From assembly GCA_004431415.1 (NCBI GenBank), contig QPMI01000188.1:103201-167200 (forward strand): a stretch of 64,000 nucleotides of DNA. The letters are read 5' to 3'. Below are positions 35,537 to 47,001 of the stretch, piece after piece. This stretch comes from Cyanophora paradoxa (Eukaryota; Glaucocystophyceae; Cyanophorales; Cyanophoraceae). The number at the start of each line of letters is the position of its first letter. The first letter of the stretch is position 1. The translations under genes were made by a program, and so were the position numbers. Below the pieces are notes generated by a model that saw only the letters and a list, made by a program, of their open reading frames with translations, was not told the origin of the DNA and searched no databases.

Positions 35537-38500
35537 CTAGCCGTCGGTGCGGGTGAAGAATGACGTCATGAGCTTCTGCTTCTTGTCGCTGCCGGCAGAG
35601 GCGGCCCCCAGTGAGGCCCGCTTGCCCTTCCCCCGCGCCGAGGCCGACCCGGGCCCGGCCGCCGCCGCCGCCGCCCCAGTCCCCTGGCCCTTCCCTGGCG
35701 GGCTCGCCCCGGCCCTGGAGGCCGCCGGCGTGGGCGCCGGCGTCGGGAGGGACTGGGGGTCGGGGATGCGGCAGGGGGCGGGCGTGCGGGGCACAGGAGC
35801 CGCAGCGGGCCCCTTCGCCTCGCCTTCGTCGTCGTCCGCCTCGAGATCGATCGTGACGGGCTCGCGGGGGGCCCCGGGGGGCGACCCAGACCCCCCCGAG
35901 AGGCGCCCCGCCGCCTGCGCCGGCGCCGGCTCCGACTCGTCGCGCTCGCCGGCGGTGGAGGCGGCTAAGGGGTCGCTGAAGGGGCCGGCCCCGCGGGCGT
36001 TGACGGCGGCAACACGGAAGCTGTACGGGCGCCCGGGGCGAAGGCCCGGGAACCGGTACTTGGAGGCGTTGCCGAGCGCCAGGAAGCACGTCCCAGTCTC
36101 CTCGCACCGAACCTGGCGGGCGCGCCGGCCGCGCGGAGTCGGCGAGAAGAACGCACGGAGGAAGGGGAGGAGATGCGGAGAGGGACCTTGTACGAAGTGA
36201 CGGAGGAGCCGCCGGAGTCGGCGGGGGGCGCCAGGCCCACGGTCACCGTCTTCTCGTCCGCCGCCACGAACGTCGGCGCCGGCGGGGCGCCCGGCAGCGC
36301 TGCGGAGGCGGCCCGGGCCCGTCAGGCGTGCGAGCAAGCGCGAGAAGGCCGGCGTGCGTGGCGCACCGGGCTCGGTCAGGAACTTGAGGGTGAGGGGCGG
36401 GCTGTCCCCGTGCTCGTTGCGGTACCGCAGGCTCACAGTGTACCTGCTCACCGCACGGGCGTGAGCAGCGGCGGGGCTGGGCGGGGCCGAGCAGCTGAAG
36501 GGCGGGGCGGGGCGGGGCCGGGGGCTCACTTGGTGGCGGGGACGAGGCCGCGGGCCTCGAATGCGAGGGCCGGTCCGCAGAAGACCTCGGCGCCGTCGAC
36601 GTGGAGCACGTAGAGGTGCTTCGGCGGGCTGGCGGGCGAGGGCGCGGGAGGGGGCGGCGGCGCTTCCGCGCCCGGCGCAGGCGCCGCCCTCGCCTGCTCG
36701 CGGAAGAGGTCTGCCGCGGTCCTGAAGCCCCCGGCGGCGGCGGCGGGGCCGGCGCGGCGGGCCGGCCTTCGGCTCCTCGGATGCTGCTGGAGGGGCCGGC
36801 TTGGGCGCGGAGGCGGAGGGCGGGGGGGCGGCGGAGGGGGCGGGGGCGGGGGCCGGAGTCGGGGAGGGGTTGGAGGGGGCGCCGGGCTGCGGGGCCCAGT
36901 GGATGGAGAGGGAGGTGGACGTGGGGTGGCACCAGAGGCGGGCCGGCTTCGCGGGGGCCTCTGCGCGCGGCCCATCAGAGATGACGAAGATAAAGAAAGA
37001 GCGAGCGCACCGCCGACGACCTCGACGATTAGGGGCTCGCTCGGGTCGCTCGCGCCGAACTCGTTCTCGGCTGCGGCGCGCCGTCAAGAAGGGATGCGAA
37101 TCCGCGGCGGACGGGAGGGCGGGGGGGCGGGCGGGGGGGCGGGCGGGCGGGCCCCGCACCGACGACGACGAAGGAGTGCGTGCCGCGGGGCAGCTTGCCG
37201 GACCACTGCCACTTCGTGCCCACGTACACCTTCGTTCGCGTCAGGACGAGGCGCGAAGCCAAGCGAGCAGAGCGGCGCGCCTCCTTGCCGTCGACGGAGA
37301 GCGTGCTCTCGCAGCCGAAGGGGTGCACCATCCAGCGGACTTTCACGTGCGCCCCGCGCACGCTCGTCAGCTCCACCGTCGGCCGCAGCGGCTTGCCTGC
37401 GAGTCGGGTTAGATGTAGGGGCGCCGCAGCGTCGCGGGAGGGACCTTGGAGGGTGGTGACGGTGAGGGGCGGGGAGTGGGGGGACGCCCCCCGGGCGTTC
37501 AGCGCCACCACCTCGAAGGAGTAGATGGAGGCCGGCGAGAGGCCCGTCACCTGCCGCCCGGCGTCGCCGCAGGCGTAGGCGTCGGGCGAGGCTGCACGGC
37601 TGGGCGGGGCGGGGCGGGGCAGGGCGCGCACCCTGAACTCCATCGCTAAGCCCTCGTACAGAAGCTGCGCGCCGCGGCGGCGGCGTCAGAGGCGCGGCGG
37701 GGCGGGGCGGCGCGGCACGGGTCGGAATGGGGCGAGCCTTTCCGAACATCTGCGGGAGAGGGGGCGGGCGCTCAGAACCGGGCTGCGGGCGGGCCGGGCG
37801 GGGCGGGGCGGGGCGGGGCGAACGCACGTAGAGCTGGTACTTGGAGATGGGCGAGCCGTTGTCCGAGACAGCCATCCATTCCACCACGCACGAGCGGTCG
37901 TCGACGGCCTTCAGCACGGGCCGCGGCGGCACGCAGGGCACGCCCCGCGACGCCGGCGTCGCGCCGTCTGCCCCGCGGAGTGCGGTGAGACGCGAGAGGT
38001 ATGTGAAAGGGGCGCTGGAGGCGCGCACAGGGGCTCTTGTACTGCGTGTTGTTGAAGCCGCCGTGCGGGGCGCGGGAGCGGGCGGCGGCGGGATTGGAGC
38101 GGTTGTCGTACGTGCTGCGGGAAGACGCGTCGGCGAGCGTCTCGTAAGCAGCCTGGAGCGCCTTGAAGGCCTCCTCCGCCTGCCGGTGCGGGTTCTTGTC
38201 CTGTCCCGTGCGCTCTCCCGTCGGCCCCCAGCGGGCGGCGCGAGAGCGGCGCGCGCGGCTCACGGGATGCAGCACGAGGCACAGCCTCCGGTAGCTCTTC
38301 TGGATCTCCACGAGCGTTGCGGACGGCGGCACGCCCAGGATCAGGTCTGGGCCGGGGCGCGGTCAGCTCCAAGCGAGCGCAGGCGCCCGCGTCTGGGCCG
38401 GGACGCACAGTAGTCTCCCTTTATGGGAAGTACGCGCGTGACAGCCTCGACGAAGCGCGGCTCGATCCCGTCGCCCTCGCCCTCCCCGTCGCCTTCTGCG

Positions 38501-38745
38501 CTCTTGTTGTCGGTCTCTTCCGCCGCCCCGCAGCTCCTCTCAGGTCCGTCTGTCCGCGCTGTGTCGGTGTTCTCCTTCTCCGCTATCCTCCTCTCGAGCT
38601 CTGCTATCCTGCCGCCAAGGTCCAGCGCCGGGACGAGCTTCGACGCGCGCTGCAGCAGGCGGATGGCGCCTTCTATATCCCCGCTGCGCTCGCGCTCGCC
38701 GGCTCGCTCTACCGCGAGATCTGCCTGCTCGCGATTCGCCTCCAT
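35537..38745 (-). CDS. J-domain protein fused to fibronectin-III repeats, with SIM-like and PIP-box-like tail
   Basis: The N-terminus (MEANREQADLAVERAGERER, then GDIEGAIRLLQRASKLVPAL) resembles the helical start of DNAJB12/B14 proteins. The J domain is split by introns: LGVPPSATLVEIQKSYRRLC, LVLHP then DKNPHRQAEEAFKALQAAYE, TLADASSRSTYDNRSN. The HPD is restored by splicing. The next exons form FN3-type modules: PPRPVLKAVDDRSCVVEWMA, NGSPISKYQLYV, YSFEVVALNARGASPHSPPL, an Ig-like segment, TKYTVSLRYRNEHGDSPPLT, TVTVGLAPPADSGGSSVTSY and YSFRVAAVNARGAGPFSDPL. The disordered tail has EPVTIDLEADDDEGEA (SUMO-interacting-like) and ends DKKQKLMTSFFTRTDG, a QxxMxxFF PCNA-binding-box pattern. The DNAJB12 membrane segment is absent. 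A nuclear chaperone adaptor is an inference. Confidence 0.7.
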
Positions 38746-39102
38746 GCCGGCAGCACCGCCCGCTTGCGCCCGCTGGCCGGGCCCCTTGAATGTTCAAACT
38801 GTCCTCCCGACTTTCTACTGCAGCTGGCCGCCGCTACGCTACGCCGCTACGCTGCCAACTGCTGCAGTTGCCGCTACGCTGCCAACGTGGTCGCGTGGCC
38901 GCTGGGCCGGCTGCTGCGCGGGGCGCCCAAAGTTGAACTTTGGGCCAGCAGTTCGAATCCGACAGAGGGAGTTTCGCGCGTGACGACGTCCAGCGCGGCC
39001 CGCCGGCTCCTCGCGCTGACAGAGAGAGCTTCAAGGTACGAGAGCTAGCTCGCGTTGCGCAAATCTCGAGTTACCGTCGACGCATTTCGACGCCTCGCGC
39101 AG
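38746..39102. promoter_or_regulatory. Divergent-promoter spacer, J-FN3 / membrane protein
   Basis: About 357 bp between divergent starts. It includes a repeated CTACGCTGCCAACTGCTGCA-like segment (about 38835-38890). A non-coding first exon of the rightward gene is possible because its ATG directly follows a CAG acceptor-like end. Confidence 0.35.
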
Positions 39103-39875
39103 ATGCCGTGCCCGGTCGCCGCCGTCGCTACCACGCTCAACATGCTGAACAGCCTGCTCGACAACGCGTTCTTCCGTGCGACCGCGTACGCTGCAGCGCG
39201 CCAGCAGCGCCGCCGACGCGCGCCGCAGTGCACGGCTTGCTCGAGGCGGGCTTCGGCGCCGTCACGATGGTCTCTCCGCACACGCTCCTCAACAAGCGGC
39301 CCGGCGATCTGCCCGAAGTGGCGGTCCTCGCGCTCCAGGCCTTCGGTCTGGCCGTCACCTGCTTCGGGCTCCTCGGGCTTCTCATGTGGCCCTCGCCCAA
39401 CGAGTCGGCGGACAAGCGGAAGGCGGCGCACTGCTTCATGCTGTACCACGTCGGCGCCGCCTACGGGTGCCTCTCCCCCGCGCTCCAGCGGCAACGACTC
39501 GTGCGCGCGCGCCCTGCGCCATCGCCGCCGCCGCCGCCGCCGCGCGGCGCCTCCGCGGCGCCTCCGACCGGGCGGCGCGGCAGGCTCTAGGGATCGCGGA
39601 CGCGAAGAGCGGCGGGATCACTCACATCGCGGTAAAGAGAGCTGCTCGCCCTCCTGTTCGCCAGGTTCGCCCTCACCTGTTCGCGAACAGGTAGCCGTCC
39701 TGTTCGCCCTCTGGATCCTCGTGAACAAGCCCTCGCCCCCGCCCGCCCCGCGCCCCGCCCCGGCCGTGGCGCCGGCGCCCGCCCCCGTCGCCAAGAAAGC
39801 CAGTGCGCGCGGGACCCGCTGTTCTCGGCCGCTCCGGATCCGGCCTCACTCCGCCCCCTGCCCCGCGCAGACTGA
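39103..39875 (+). CDS. Small multi-pass membrane protein, unrecognised
   Basis: Exon 1 reads MPCPVAAVATTLNMLNSLLD with NAFF. A GTGCGACC..CGCAG intron leads to VHGLLEAGFGAVTMVSPHTL, LNKRPGDLPEVAVLALQAFG, LAVTCFGLLGLLMWPSPNES and AAHCFMLYHVGAAYGCLSPA. Later exons give ADAKSGGITHIA and VAVLFALWILVNKPSP, with a Pro/Ala tail ending ..VAKKAN (stop 39873-39875). Three hydrophobic stretches of transmembrane length are visible. The overall pattern recalls small DUF-type membrane proteins of mitochondria or ER, but I cannot name it. An intron near 39650-39700 contains repeated CTGTTCGCC and the palindrome CCTGTTCGCGAACAGG. Confidence 0.5.
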
Positions 39876-40142
39876 CGTCCTGAGGCGACCCCCGGCCCCG
39901 AGTCCCACCCCCCACCCTCCACCACCTCCCCGCCCCCTCCCCCCCCTGGCGCTTCGTACATACAGCCCTCCACTCGCACACAACACATCCTCCCGCTTCA
40001 ACTTCCGAGTTCACTTCGCTTCGCTTCAGAGGGCGGCGAGCGCACAGCCAAGCCTAGCCTCAAATCCAGATCTACCGCGACACCCAAGCCAGCCACCTCA
40101 AGCTTAGGCTATCTCTCGACTCGAGCTCGAGCTGGGCTGTCT

Positions 40143-43100
40143 CTAGAGGGCGGCGAGGGCGCGGTCGAGGACGTCTGCGACGAAGTCGGCGTCCGGCCGC
40201 GTCATGCACATCGGCGGCTTGATCCTGCCCCCCGCGAACCCGATCAGAGGGGCGGGGGCGGGGGCGGGGACGGGGGCGGGGGCAAATGGGCGGGGGCGGG
40301 GGCGGGACGGGGGCGGGGCAAAGGCGCGGAGCAGTGGCAGAGGCGTAGGGGGGTGGGCGGGAGCAGAGGCGGAGGCTAGGCGGGGCAGGATAAAGCGGGT
40401 GGGCGAGCGGGGCCCGAGGCCGGTCTAGACTCTAGACTCAGACAGGGCGGGCCCGGAGCTCTCGGGCGTGTGCCGGGCGGGCGTGTGGAGGAGGCGGAGG
40501 CGCAGGCGGAGTGCTGAACCGTTCTGGACTAGAGGTGGCGGGCACTCGAAGTCGGGCGGGGGCGGGGGCGGGCCGGGCTCGCCTGAGGACGTTGCCGTCG
40601 AGGCCGCCCTTGCCCAGGAGCAGCCCCGCCTCGCGCGCCGCCTCCAGCACCGCCGCCGTCTCCGCCTTCGCAGGCTCCTTGCTCGCCCGGTCCTGCCCGC
40701 CCCAACGCGAACGACCGTGAGCGACGCGCCGAGCGAGTGAATGAGTGAGCGACGGGCCCGCGGGGGAGGTCGGTTGGAAAGCTAGGGCGAGCTAGGGCGG
40801 CTGCGCGCGGAGGAGAAGGGCCGCGGCGCGCGCTTTGGTGAGCTATCAGGAAGTGGTGGGCCCTCGGGAAGAGTTTCTAGCCATCAACCAGGATTCGGGA
40901 GACTCGGCTTGAGAGCTAGGATAGGGGCGGGGGGGGGTACGCGCCTTGACGAGCTCCACGCCGATCATGAGGCCCCGCCCGCGCACGTCCCCGACCACCG
41001 CGTGCTTCGCCGCCAGCGCCCGCAGTTTCTGCTGCAGGTGCCCGCCCACCACACGGCAGTTGAACTGCGCGGCGGAGCAGGGGGGGGAGGAGGAGTCTCA
41101 GGTGACGGAGCAGAGGCGGCTGAGGCAGGAGGGGGGGGGGGGGGGGGGGGAGGGGGTGGGGGAGCGCCTGCGTCGCGTCGTCGTCGATGGCGCGGAGGAC
41201 GGCGCGGCCGACGGCTGCGGCGACGGGGTTGCCCCCGAACGTGTTGAAGTGGATCTGTTCGTGGGCAGGGGTCGTGGGTGGGCGAGTGAGTGAGCGATCG
41301 GGGTCGTGGGCGGGGGTGGCGGGGCCCGGCGTGGAGTGGCCGGCCGGGGGCGGGGCCGGGGGCGGCGCGGCGCACGTGCGAGCTCATGGCCTCCGCGATC
41401 TCGCGCCGCGTCACCACCGCCGCCAGGGGGAACCTGAGGGGGGGTAGAGGGGGCCGTGAGGTCAACGATGCGTTGCTCGGGGAGAGGGGGGCGAGGGTAT
41501 GGGGGGGGGGGGGGGGGGGCTGCGGGCTCCAGATCTAGCAGGGCGGGGGGTACAGGTGCATCTCAGAGACTGGCGGACCCGTTGCCGATGCCTTTGGCGA
41601 GGGTGACGATGTCGGGGGTCACGCCGTGGTTCTCGAAGCCCCAGTACGCCGACCCCGTCCGCCCGAACCCCGTCTGGACCTGCAAAGAGGAGGGGTCTGA
41701 GGAGAGGGGCAGGGGAGGGGGAGGGGGAGTGGGAGGGGAAGGGGGAGGGGGAGGGGCGCCTCGTCCGCGATGCAGAGGCCCCCGGCCTGATGCAGAGGTT
41801 GTTTCAGGGGTACGGTTGGAAAGGGAGGGGGGAGGGGAGGGGGGTACGGCCACGCGCCTGGCGGACGACCTCGTAGGCGCGCTTCAGGTACCCCTCCTCG
41901 AGCTCGACGGCGCCGCCGACGCCCTGGATCGTCTCGTGCTGATGTGCGAACGCAGTTAGGGCGTACCCGGGCGCCGCCCGAAACGTACAGAGCGCGCACG
42001 AAGAAAGCGGCGACGCGGCCCGGGGTAGAGGAGCGGATCAGGTCCCGCAGGTCGTCGGCGTACCTGCCGGTCGAAAAGGTCATATGAGCAGAGGCAGGGG
42101 GGGAGGAGAGGAGCGGGGTACGGGCGCGCCTGGCCGCCGCGTCGGGGTGGCCGGCCCAGGGCCCCCGGTACGGGTGCGGGTTCGCCGCGTGGTGCACCTA
42201 CCCCCCAGCAGGCTGAGCGGAGGCGATGGGGCACGAGGGGGCGGGGGTTAGAGGGCGCGCCCCGAAGCCGACGGGGGTGGGGAAGCGCCAGGTGCCGTGG
42301 GCGGTGAGGCCTGTGCGTACGCCCCCGCGGGCGCCCCGTCGGCAGGCGCCCGAGAAAGAAAGGAGCTCTAAAGAAAGCAGCTCCGAGGAAGGAAAGGCTC
42401 CAAGGGAGCTCCAAGGAATGAAGGAGAGCGGACCCATGGTGCCGGGGCTGGCCCCGTGGTAGCAGTTGCGCAGCGCGATCACGTCGAACCTGAGACGCCA
42501 CGCCGCCATCAGCGGCCCGGCGGTGGCGGTCGCCGGGGAGCGCGGGGGCGGGGGCGGAGGTGGGCGGGGGCGGGCGGACAAGGGGCAGTCGCCTATTACT
42601 AGGGCGGTCGCTGGGGAGCGCGAGCGCCGGGGAGAGGGCGGGGGCGGGGGAGGGGGCGGGCGGGGTCGAGGTGGCGGGATCTTAAGAATCGGACGCGATG
42701 CAAGGGCGGGAGGGCGGGGCGGGGCGGGGCGGTGGGCGGGGGGCGGGGGCGGGGGCGGGCGGACGCGGCGGTGTGTAGGCGAGCCATGAGCATCGCTAGG
42801 TCGTTCGCCTCGGAGCCTGCCGCGGGGCGGGAGGTCAGGTGAGCGGGAGGCGGAGGGTCAGAGGTCCCGGGGGGCGAGTCGAAGGGGGCGGCCGCGGGGG
42901 CGGGGGCGGCGGGAAGAGGTTAGTTAAGGGCGGGGGGCGGGCGGGGGACAAGCTCGCGCCAAGACAGGAAAGCCCCCGGCTTCCGCACAGAGGACCCGTA
43001 CCCCCCACTTTCATCCCGCCCCGTACCCCCGCACCGGAGTTGACGAAGTAGACGCAGTCGAGCCCCTTGGGCATGCGCTCCGCCAGCTCCTCCGCGTACA

Positions 43101-43937
43101 GCGCGACCTGTACCCGGGCTCAGGAGGGGTACGGGGATCGACGGAGGGGGTACGGGGCGCCTCGGGGTGGAGGTAGATGGTGGTGGCGTGCTGCAGGAGC
43201 CGGCTCTGGTCCTCGCACGCCTTCACGACCTCGGGGTGGCAGTGCCTGCCGCCCGCCCCGCGTCCGGCGGTCAAGAAACGGACGGGGCGCGGGACGAGTT
43301 TTCAAACTCGAGGCGCGGCCGGCGCGGACCCGACGCTGACGGTGACGATGCCGCCGAAGCAGTCGAGGTAGCGCCTGCCACGCTCGTCCCACACGTACTG
43401 CATCTTCCCCTCCACAACCATCAGCGGCTTCTTGTAGTAGTGGCTGCCCGCGCCGCGGCCGTCCGCCGCGCGTCAGCTGCAGCCGCGGAGCGGCCGCGGC
43501 CGGGGAAGTGGGGCAGCGCGGGCGCGCACAAGATCGACGGATGCATGAACTTCTTCCGCTTCTCCAGCACCTCCTCGGCCTGCGGGCGGACCGCCGCGGC
43601 CGCGTTTGAATGCAGGCCGCCGCAGCGGCACGGGACGCGGCTCGAACGGCCCAGCGACATCCGCTAATTAGCTACGAGAGCACACGCGTGCGCGCGTACG
43701 CCCACAGCTAGATGCGTATGTCGCACAGTCGATGCGTCCCGCGCCTCCCCTTTCCCCGACACGCCCCGGAAGCGCCCGATGCGCGCTCTTAGGATACGCG
43801 CGCACCGTGGGGCCAGCGTACGGGGCCGGCTTGTGCGCGAACGGCGGAAGGGCCACCGCCGTCGACACGCGCCGAGCCCCGGAAACGCGGGCGGCGCCAG
43901 ATGGCGCAGCGGCCACGCGGCTTAGCTGCCTAAGCAT
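40143..43937 (-). CDS. AGXT2: Alanine-glyoxylate aminotransferase 2-like, mitochondrial
   Basis: Class-III PLP aminotransferase. ATG 43937 begins a mitochondrial-type presequence ([20 protein letters not shown]). Exons follow: [212 protein letters not shown] and [20 protein letters not shown] (stop 40143). The PLP Asp (IADE) and Lys (LAKG) are present. It converts glyoxylate plus alanine to glycine plus pyruvate and is relevant to photorespiratory carbon in algae. The intron at 43108-43160 starts with GC. Confidence 0.88.
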
Positions 43938-46899
43938 GGCTGGCCTTGCTCAGCAGCAGCAGCCGGAAAAGTCAAGCTGCTGGGGGGAGTACACGAACAC
44001 ACTCGCGCGCGAGCTTGGAAACCTTGTGGCGAACCGTAGCGCGCTCGTTCACGAAGTGGAAGGCAGCGGAGAGACGTTCAAATTGGACGGGGGCCGGCGC
44101 ACTGCACCGCTTCCGTCGATCGGCCAGGTGCACCGCCGACAGTTCCGTTCTCGCGCACGCGCCTGCTCACCGCACGCAGGTAGTATGCCGGCAGAGCCGC
44201 CTGGCGGCGCAGGCTTGCGTTCGGCCGGCCCGGCGGGCGCCGACGTCGTGTTTTCTGCCAGCCCTCCGGGCGGCGGCGGCGTGCCCGCAGCGGAGTCACG
44301 GCCGCACACTTCGACCGAGGATGAAGAGAAGCGGCCGCTGAGCCCCGCGCCGCACAAGCAGGGCGACCCGCTCGCGCCGCAGCCGCAAGCTCCCTGGACT
44401 GTCCTGGTGCGTCCCGCTTCCAGCGCCAGCGCTCGGCGCGGCGCTCGATGAGCGAGCGGTAACCGCTCTTTCCGAACTCGCCGCTGCAGGCCGGCCTACT
44501 CTCGCCCGTGGCCGGCGGGAGCATCGGCTTCGCGCGTCCGCCCCCCGCCCCTCCTCCTCCTGGGCTTCCCCGGGTACCTGCCTGCAACTGACGGGGCCGG
44601 CGGGGGCCCCGGGGCGCAGTTCAAACGGCGTACGCGACGAAAACGCTCCTCGAGCTTGGCCTCCCCGAGCGCTGGGTCGCCTGGGTCTGGCTCGTTGGTC
44701 CGCCCCGTACCCCCCCTTCCCCCGTCCCCCCTCCCTCGCTCTCCCTCACCCCGACGCGTGCGAGCAGGTCCGATCAGCGGCCTCTTCCTTCAGGTGCGGT
44801 ACCCCTCTTCCTCCCCCGTACCCCCGCACCTTGCCTTCTCATACCCCCCGCGCATCGGTGTACCCCCGCGCTCCTTGCCCCCGCTGCAGCCCGCCTTCGG
44901 ATCGCTGAGCGACTCGTGTGCGTGCCCCACTTCCCGCCCCGCGGTCCGCTGCCGAGATTGAACCGTACCCCCCTCGCCCCCGTTCCCCACCCTCCCCCCC
45001 CAGGCCGCCTCCCCTGGGGCAAGCGGCGCCCCTTCATCCTCGGTACCCCCCGCCTCCCCCACCCCTCCCCTGGCCTCTTCTCACCCCCCGCAGGCTTCAC
45101 TGTATCCCTGCTCCTCGCGATGGCGCTGTTCTGCAGCGCGGAGGGGGCGGGGGCGCGGGCGGGGATCAGCCCCTTGGTCCTCCTCCTCCCCGCCTTCTGG
45201 CTCCAGGACATCTCTCTGAACCTCCTCCAGGTCCGTACCCCCCCCTCCCCCCCCGCCCAGGCTCATCTGAGCGTCTGAGCCCCCCGGGTCGGGCAGGGCC
45301 CGTGCCGGGCGGTCCTCGTCGACGTCCTCTCGAAGGAGCAGCAGGCGACCTCGTCCGCCGGCTTCGCCTTCGTCTCGGGTACCCCTCAGACCTCCAAGTC
45401 TCCCCCCCCCCCCCCCCCCCCTCTCTTATCGTGGGGCAGGGCTGGGGAACATCGTGGGGGCGCTGCTGGGCTCGCTGCGGCTGGGACAGGCCCTCCCCGC
45501 CCTGGGGGGCGACCTGCGCGCCCTCTACGTCGTCTCCATGGCCTGCATCGCCGCCCTCGTCCTCCCCGCCCTCTTCTGGTACCCCCCCCGGGGCTTGTTC
45601 CCCACCTCTTTCCTTGAGCTCGGGGCGCAGCGGGCGGGAGCCAAAGCCGGAAGAGGAGGGGGCGGGGCCTGGCTCGAGCCGGCAGTACGGCCCGCTGCGG
45701 GTCCTGCGGCGCCTCTCGTCGCTCCCGCGGCGCGTCTTCGCTGTCTGCGGCGTCCAAGTCTGCTCCTGGCGCGCCCCGCCCCGCCCCGCCCCGCCCCGCC
45801 CCGCCCCGCCCCGGCTCAACAACGCTGCACCCCCGCTCCGCACGCAGGTTCGCGATGCTGACCTTCTCGATGTTCGCGGCGGACTGGATGGGCCGGAACG
45901 TGTACCCCGGGGACCCCTCGCTGCCGGCCGGCTCGCCGGGGCGCGAGGCGTACGACGAGGGCATCCGACGCGCCTCCTTCGCCTACATCTTCATGGTACC
46001 CCTCCTCTCTCCCCCCCCCTCCTCCCCGCCCCTGAGGCGCCCTGGCAGTCGGTGGCGTCGATGGGTACGGCGCTGGCGCTGCCGGCGCTGCAGCGGCGCC
46101 TCTCCGTGCGGGCCCTCTACCTCTCCGCCCACCTCCTCTTCGCGCGCCCCTACCCCCTCCCTTCCCTCCCGCCCCGTCTCGCTTCTTCTTCTGAGCGCCG
46201 GCAGGCGGCGCTGCTGGGCTCGGCCCCCGCCGTCTCCGCGTGGGCGGGGCGCGCCCGGGACCTTCGGGACCCCGGGGCGGCCCCGGCGCTCCCCGTCCTC
46301 GTCGCCGCCTCCTCCATCCTCGCCGGCAGCGGCGTGCGCCCGCCCCTCTCGCCCCGCCCCTCTCGCCCCGGCCCCGGCCCACGGACCCCCGCAGGTCGCC
46401 TTCTCGTTCATCATGGCCCTGCCGGTGCGCCCCTCTCGGCCCTGCTCCGCCCTCTCCGGCGCCGGCGCCGCTGACGCTGACGCCGGCACGGCGCGCCACT
46501 CGCGCAGTGGACGGTGCTGGGGCACGCGATGCACGAGGAGCGAAGCAACCGCTCCTTCCGCGCCGCCTCCCGCCGCTCCCTCCAGCTCCAGCTCCAGTAC
46601 CCCCCCGCCGCCTCCCCCGGGGGGTACGACGAGGAGGAGGACGAGGAGGAGCAGACGGGCCTCGCCGGCGGCCTCCTCAACGTCTCCCTCGTGCGCCTCA
46701 TGCTATAAATAGATCCCCGGCTCCGCCCCTGTACCCCGCCCAAGCTTCCCGCCGGCAGTGCGCGGGGAACATCCTGGCGGCGGTGGCGGGGTACGCGCTG
46801 GTGGGGGCGCGGCCCGGGGACTCGGGGGCGAACCTCGCGGCGGGGGGCGCCGCCTGCCTCGCGGGGGCCCTCCTCATCGCCCTCTCCCCCTCCATGTAG
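43936..46899 (+). CDS. Sucrose/H+ symporter-like transporter (GPH/SLC45 family)
   Basis: Joined exons give AGLLSPVAGGSIGFA, QTAYATKTLLELGLPERWVA, WVWLVGPISGLFLQ, PAFGSLSDSC, WGKRRPFIL, FTVSLLLAMALFCSAEGAGA, LLLPAFWLQDISLNLLQGPC, RAVLVDVLSKEQQATSSAGF, GLGNIVGALLGSLRLGQALP, FAMLTFSMFAADWMGRNVYP and C-terminal hydrophobic segments, ending at 46899. GPISG.. and the cytoplasmic GKRRPFI loop after TM2 are hallmarks of SUT/SUC and SLC45 glycoside-H+ symporters. The 12-TM plan appears complete. A long polar N-terminal region precedes TM1. The 43936 ATG overlaps the AGXT2 ATG on the other strand (shared CATG), so a later start such as 44185 is possible. The exact sugar is unknown. Confidence 0.8.
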
Positions 46900-47001
46900 C
46901 CCGCCCCGCCCCGGCGCCCGCGCGGGCGCTTGCGCGCCTTATTCTACGCGCCACGCCCCCCCCCCCCCCCCCCCCCCTTCCCCGAATGCTATTGCCTATA
47001 T
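46900..47001. other. Short spacer with poly-C run
   Basis: Convergent gene ends are separated by about 100 bp that include about 21 consecutive C (46957-46977). Confidence 0.6.
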
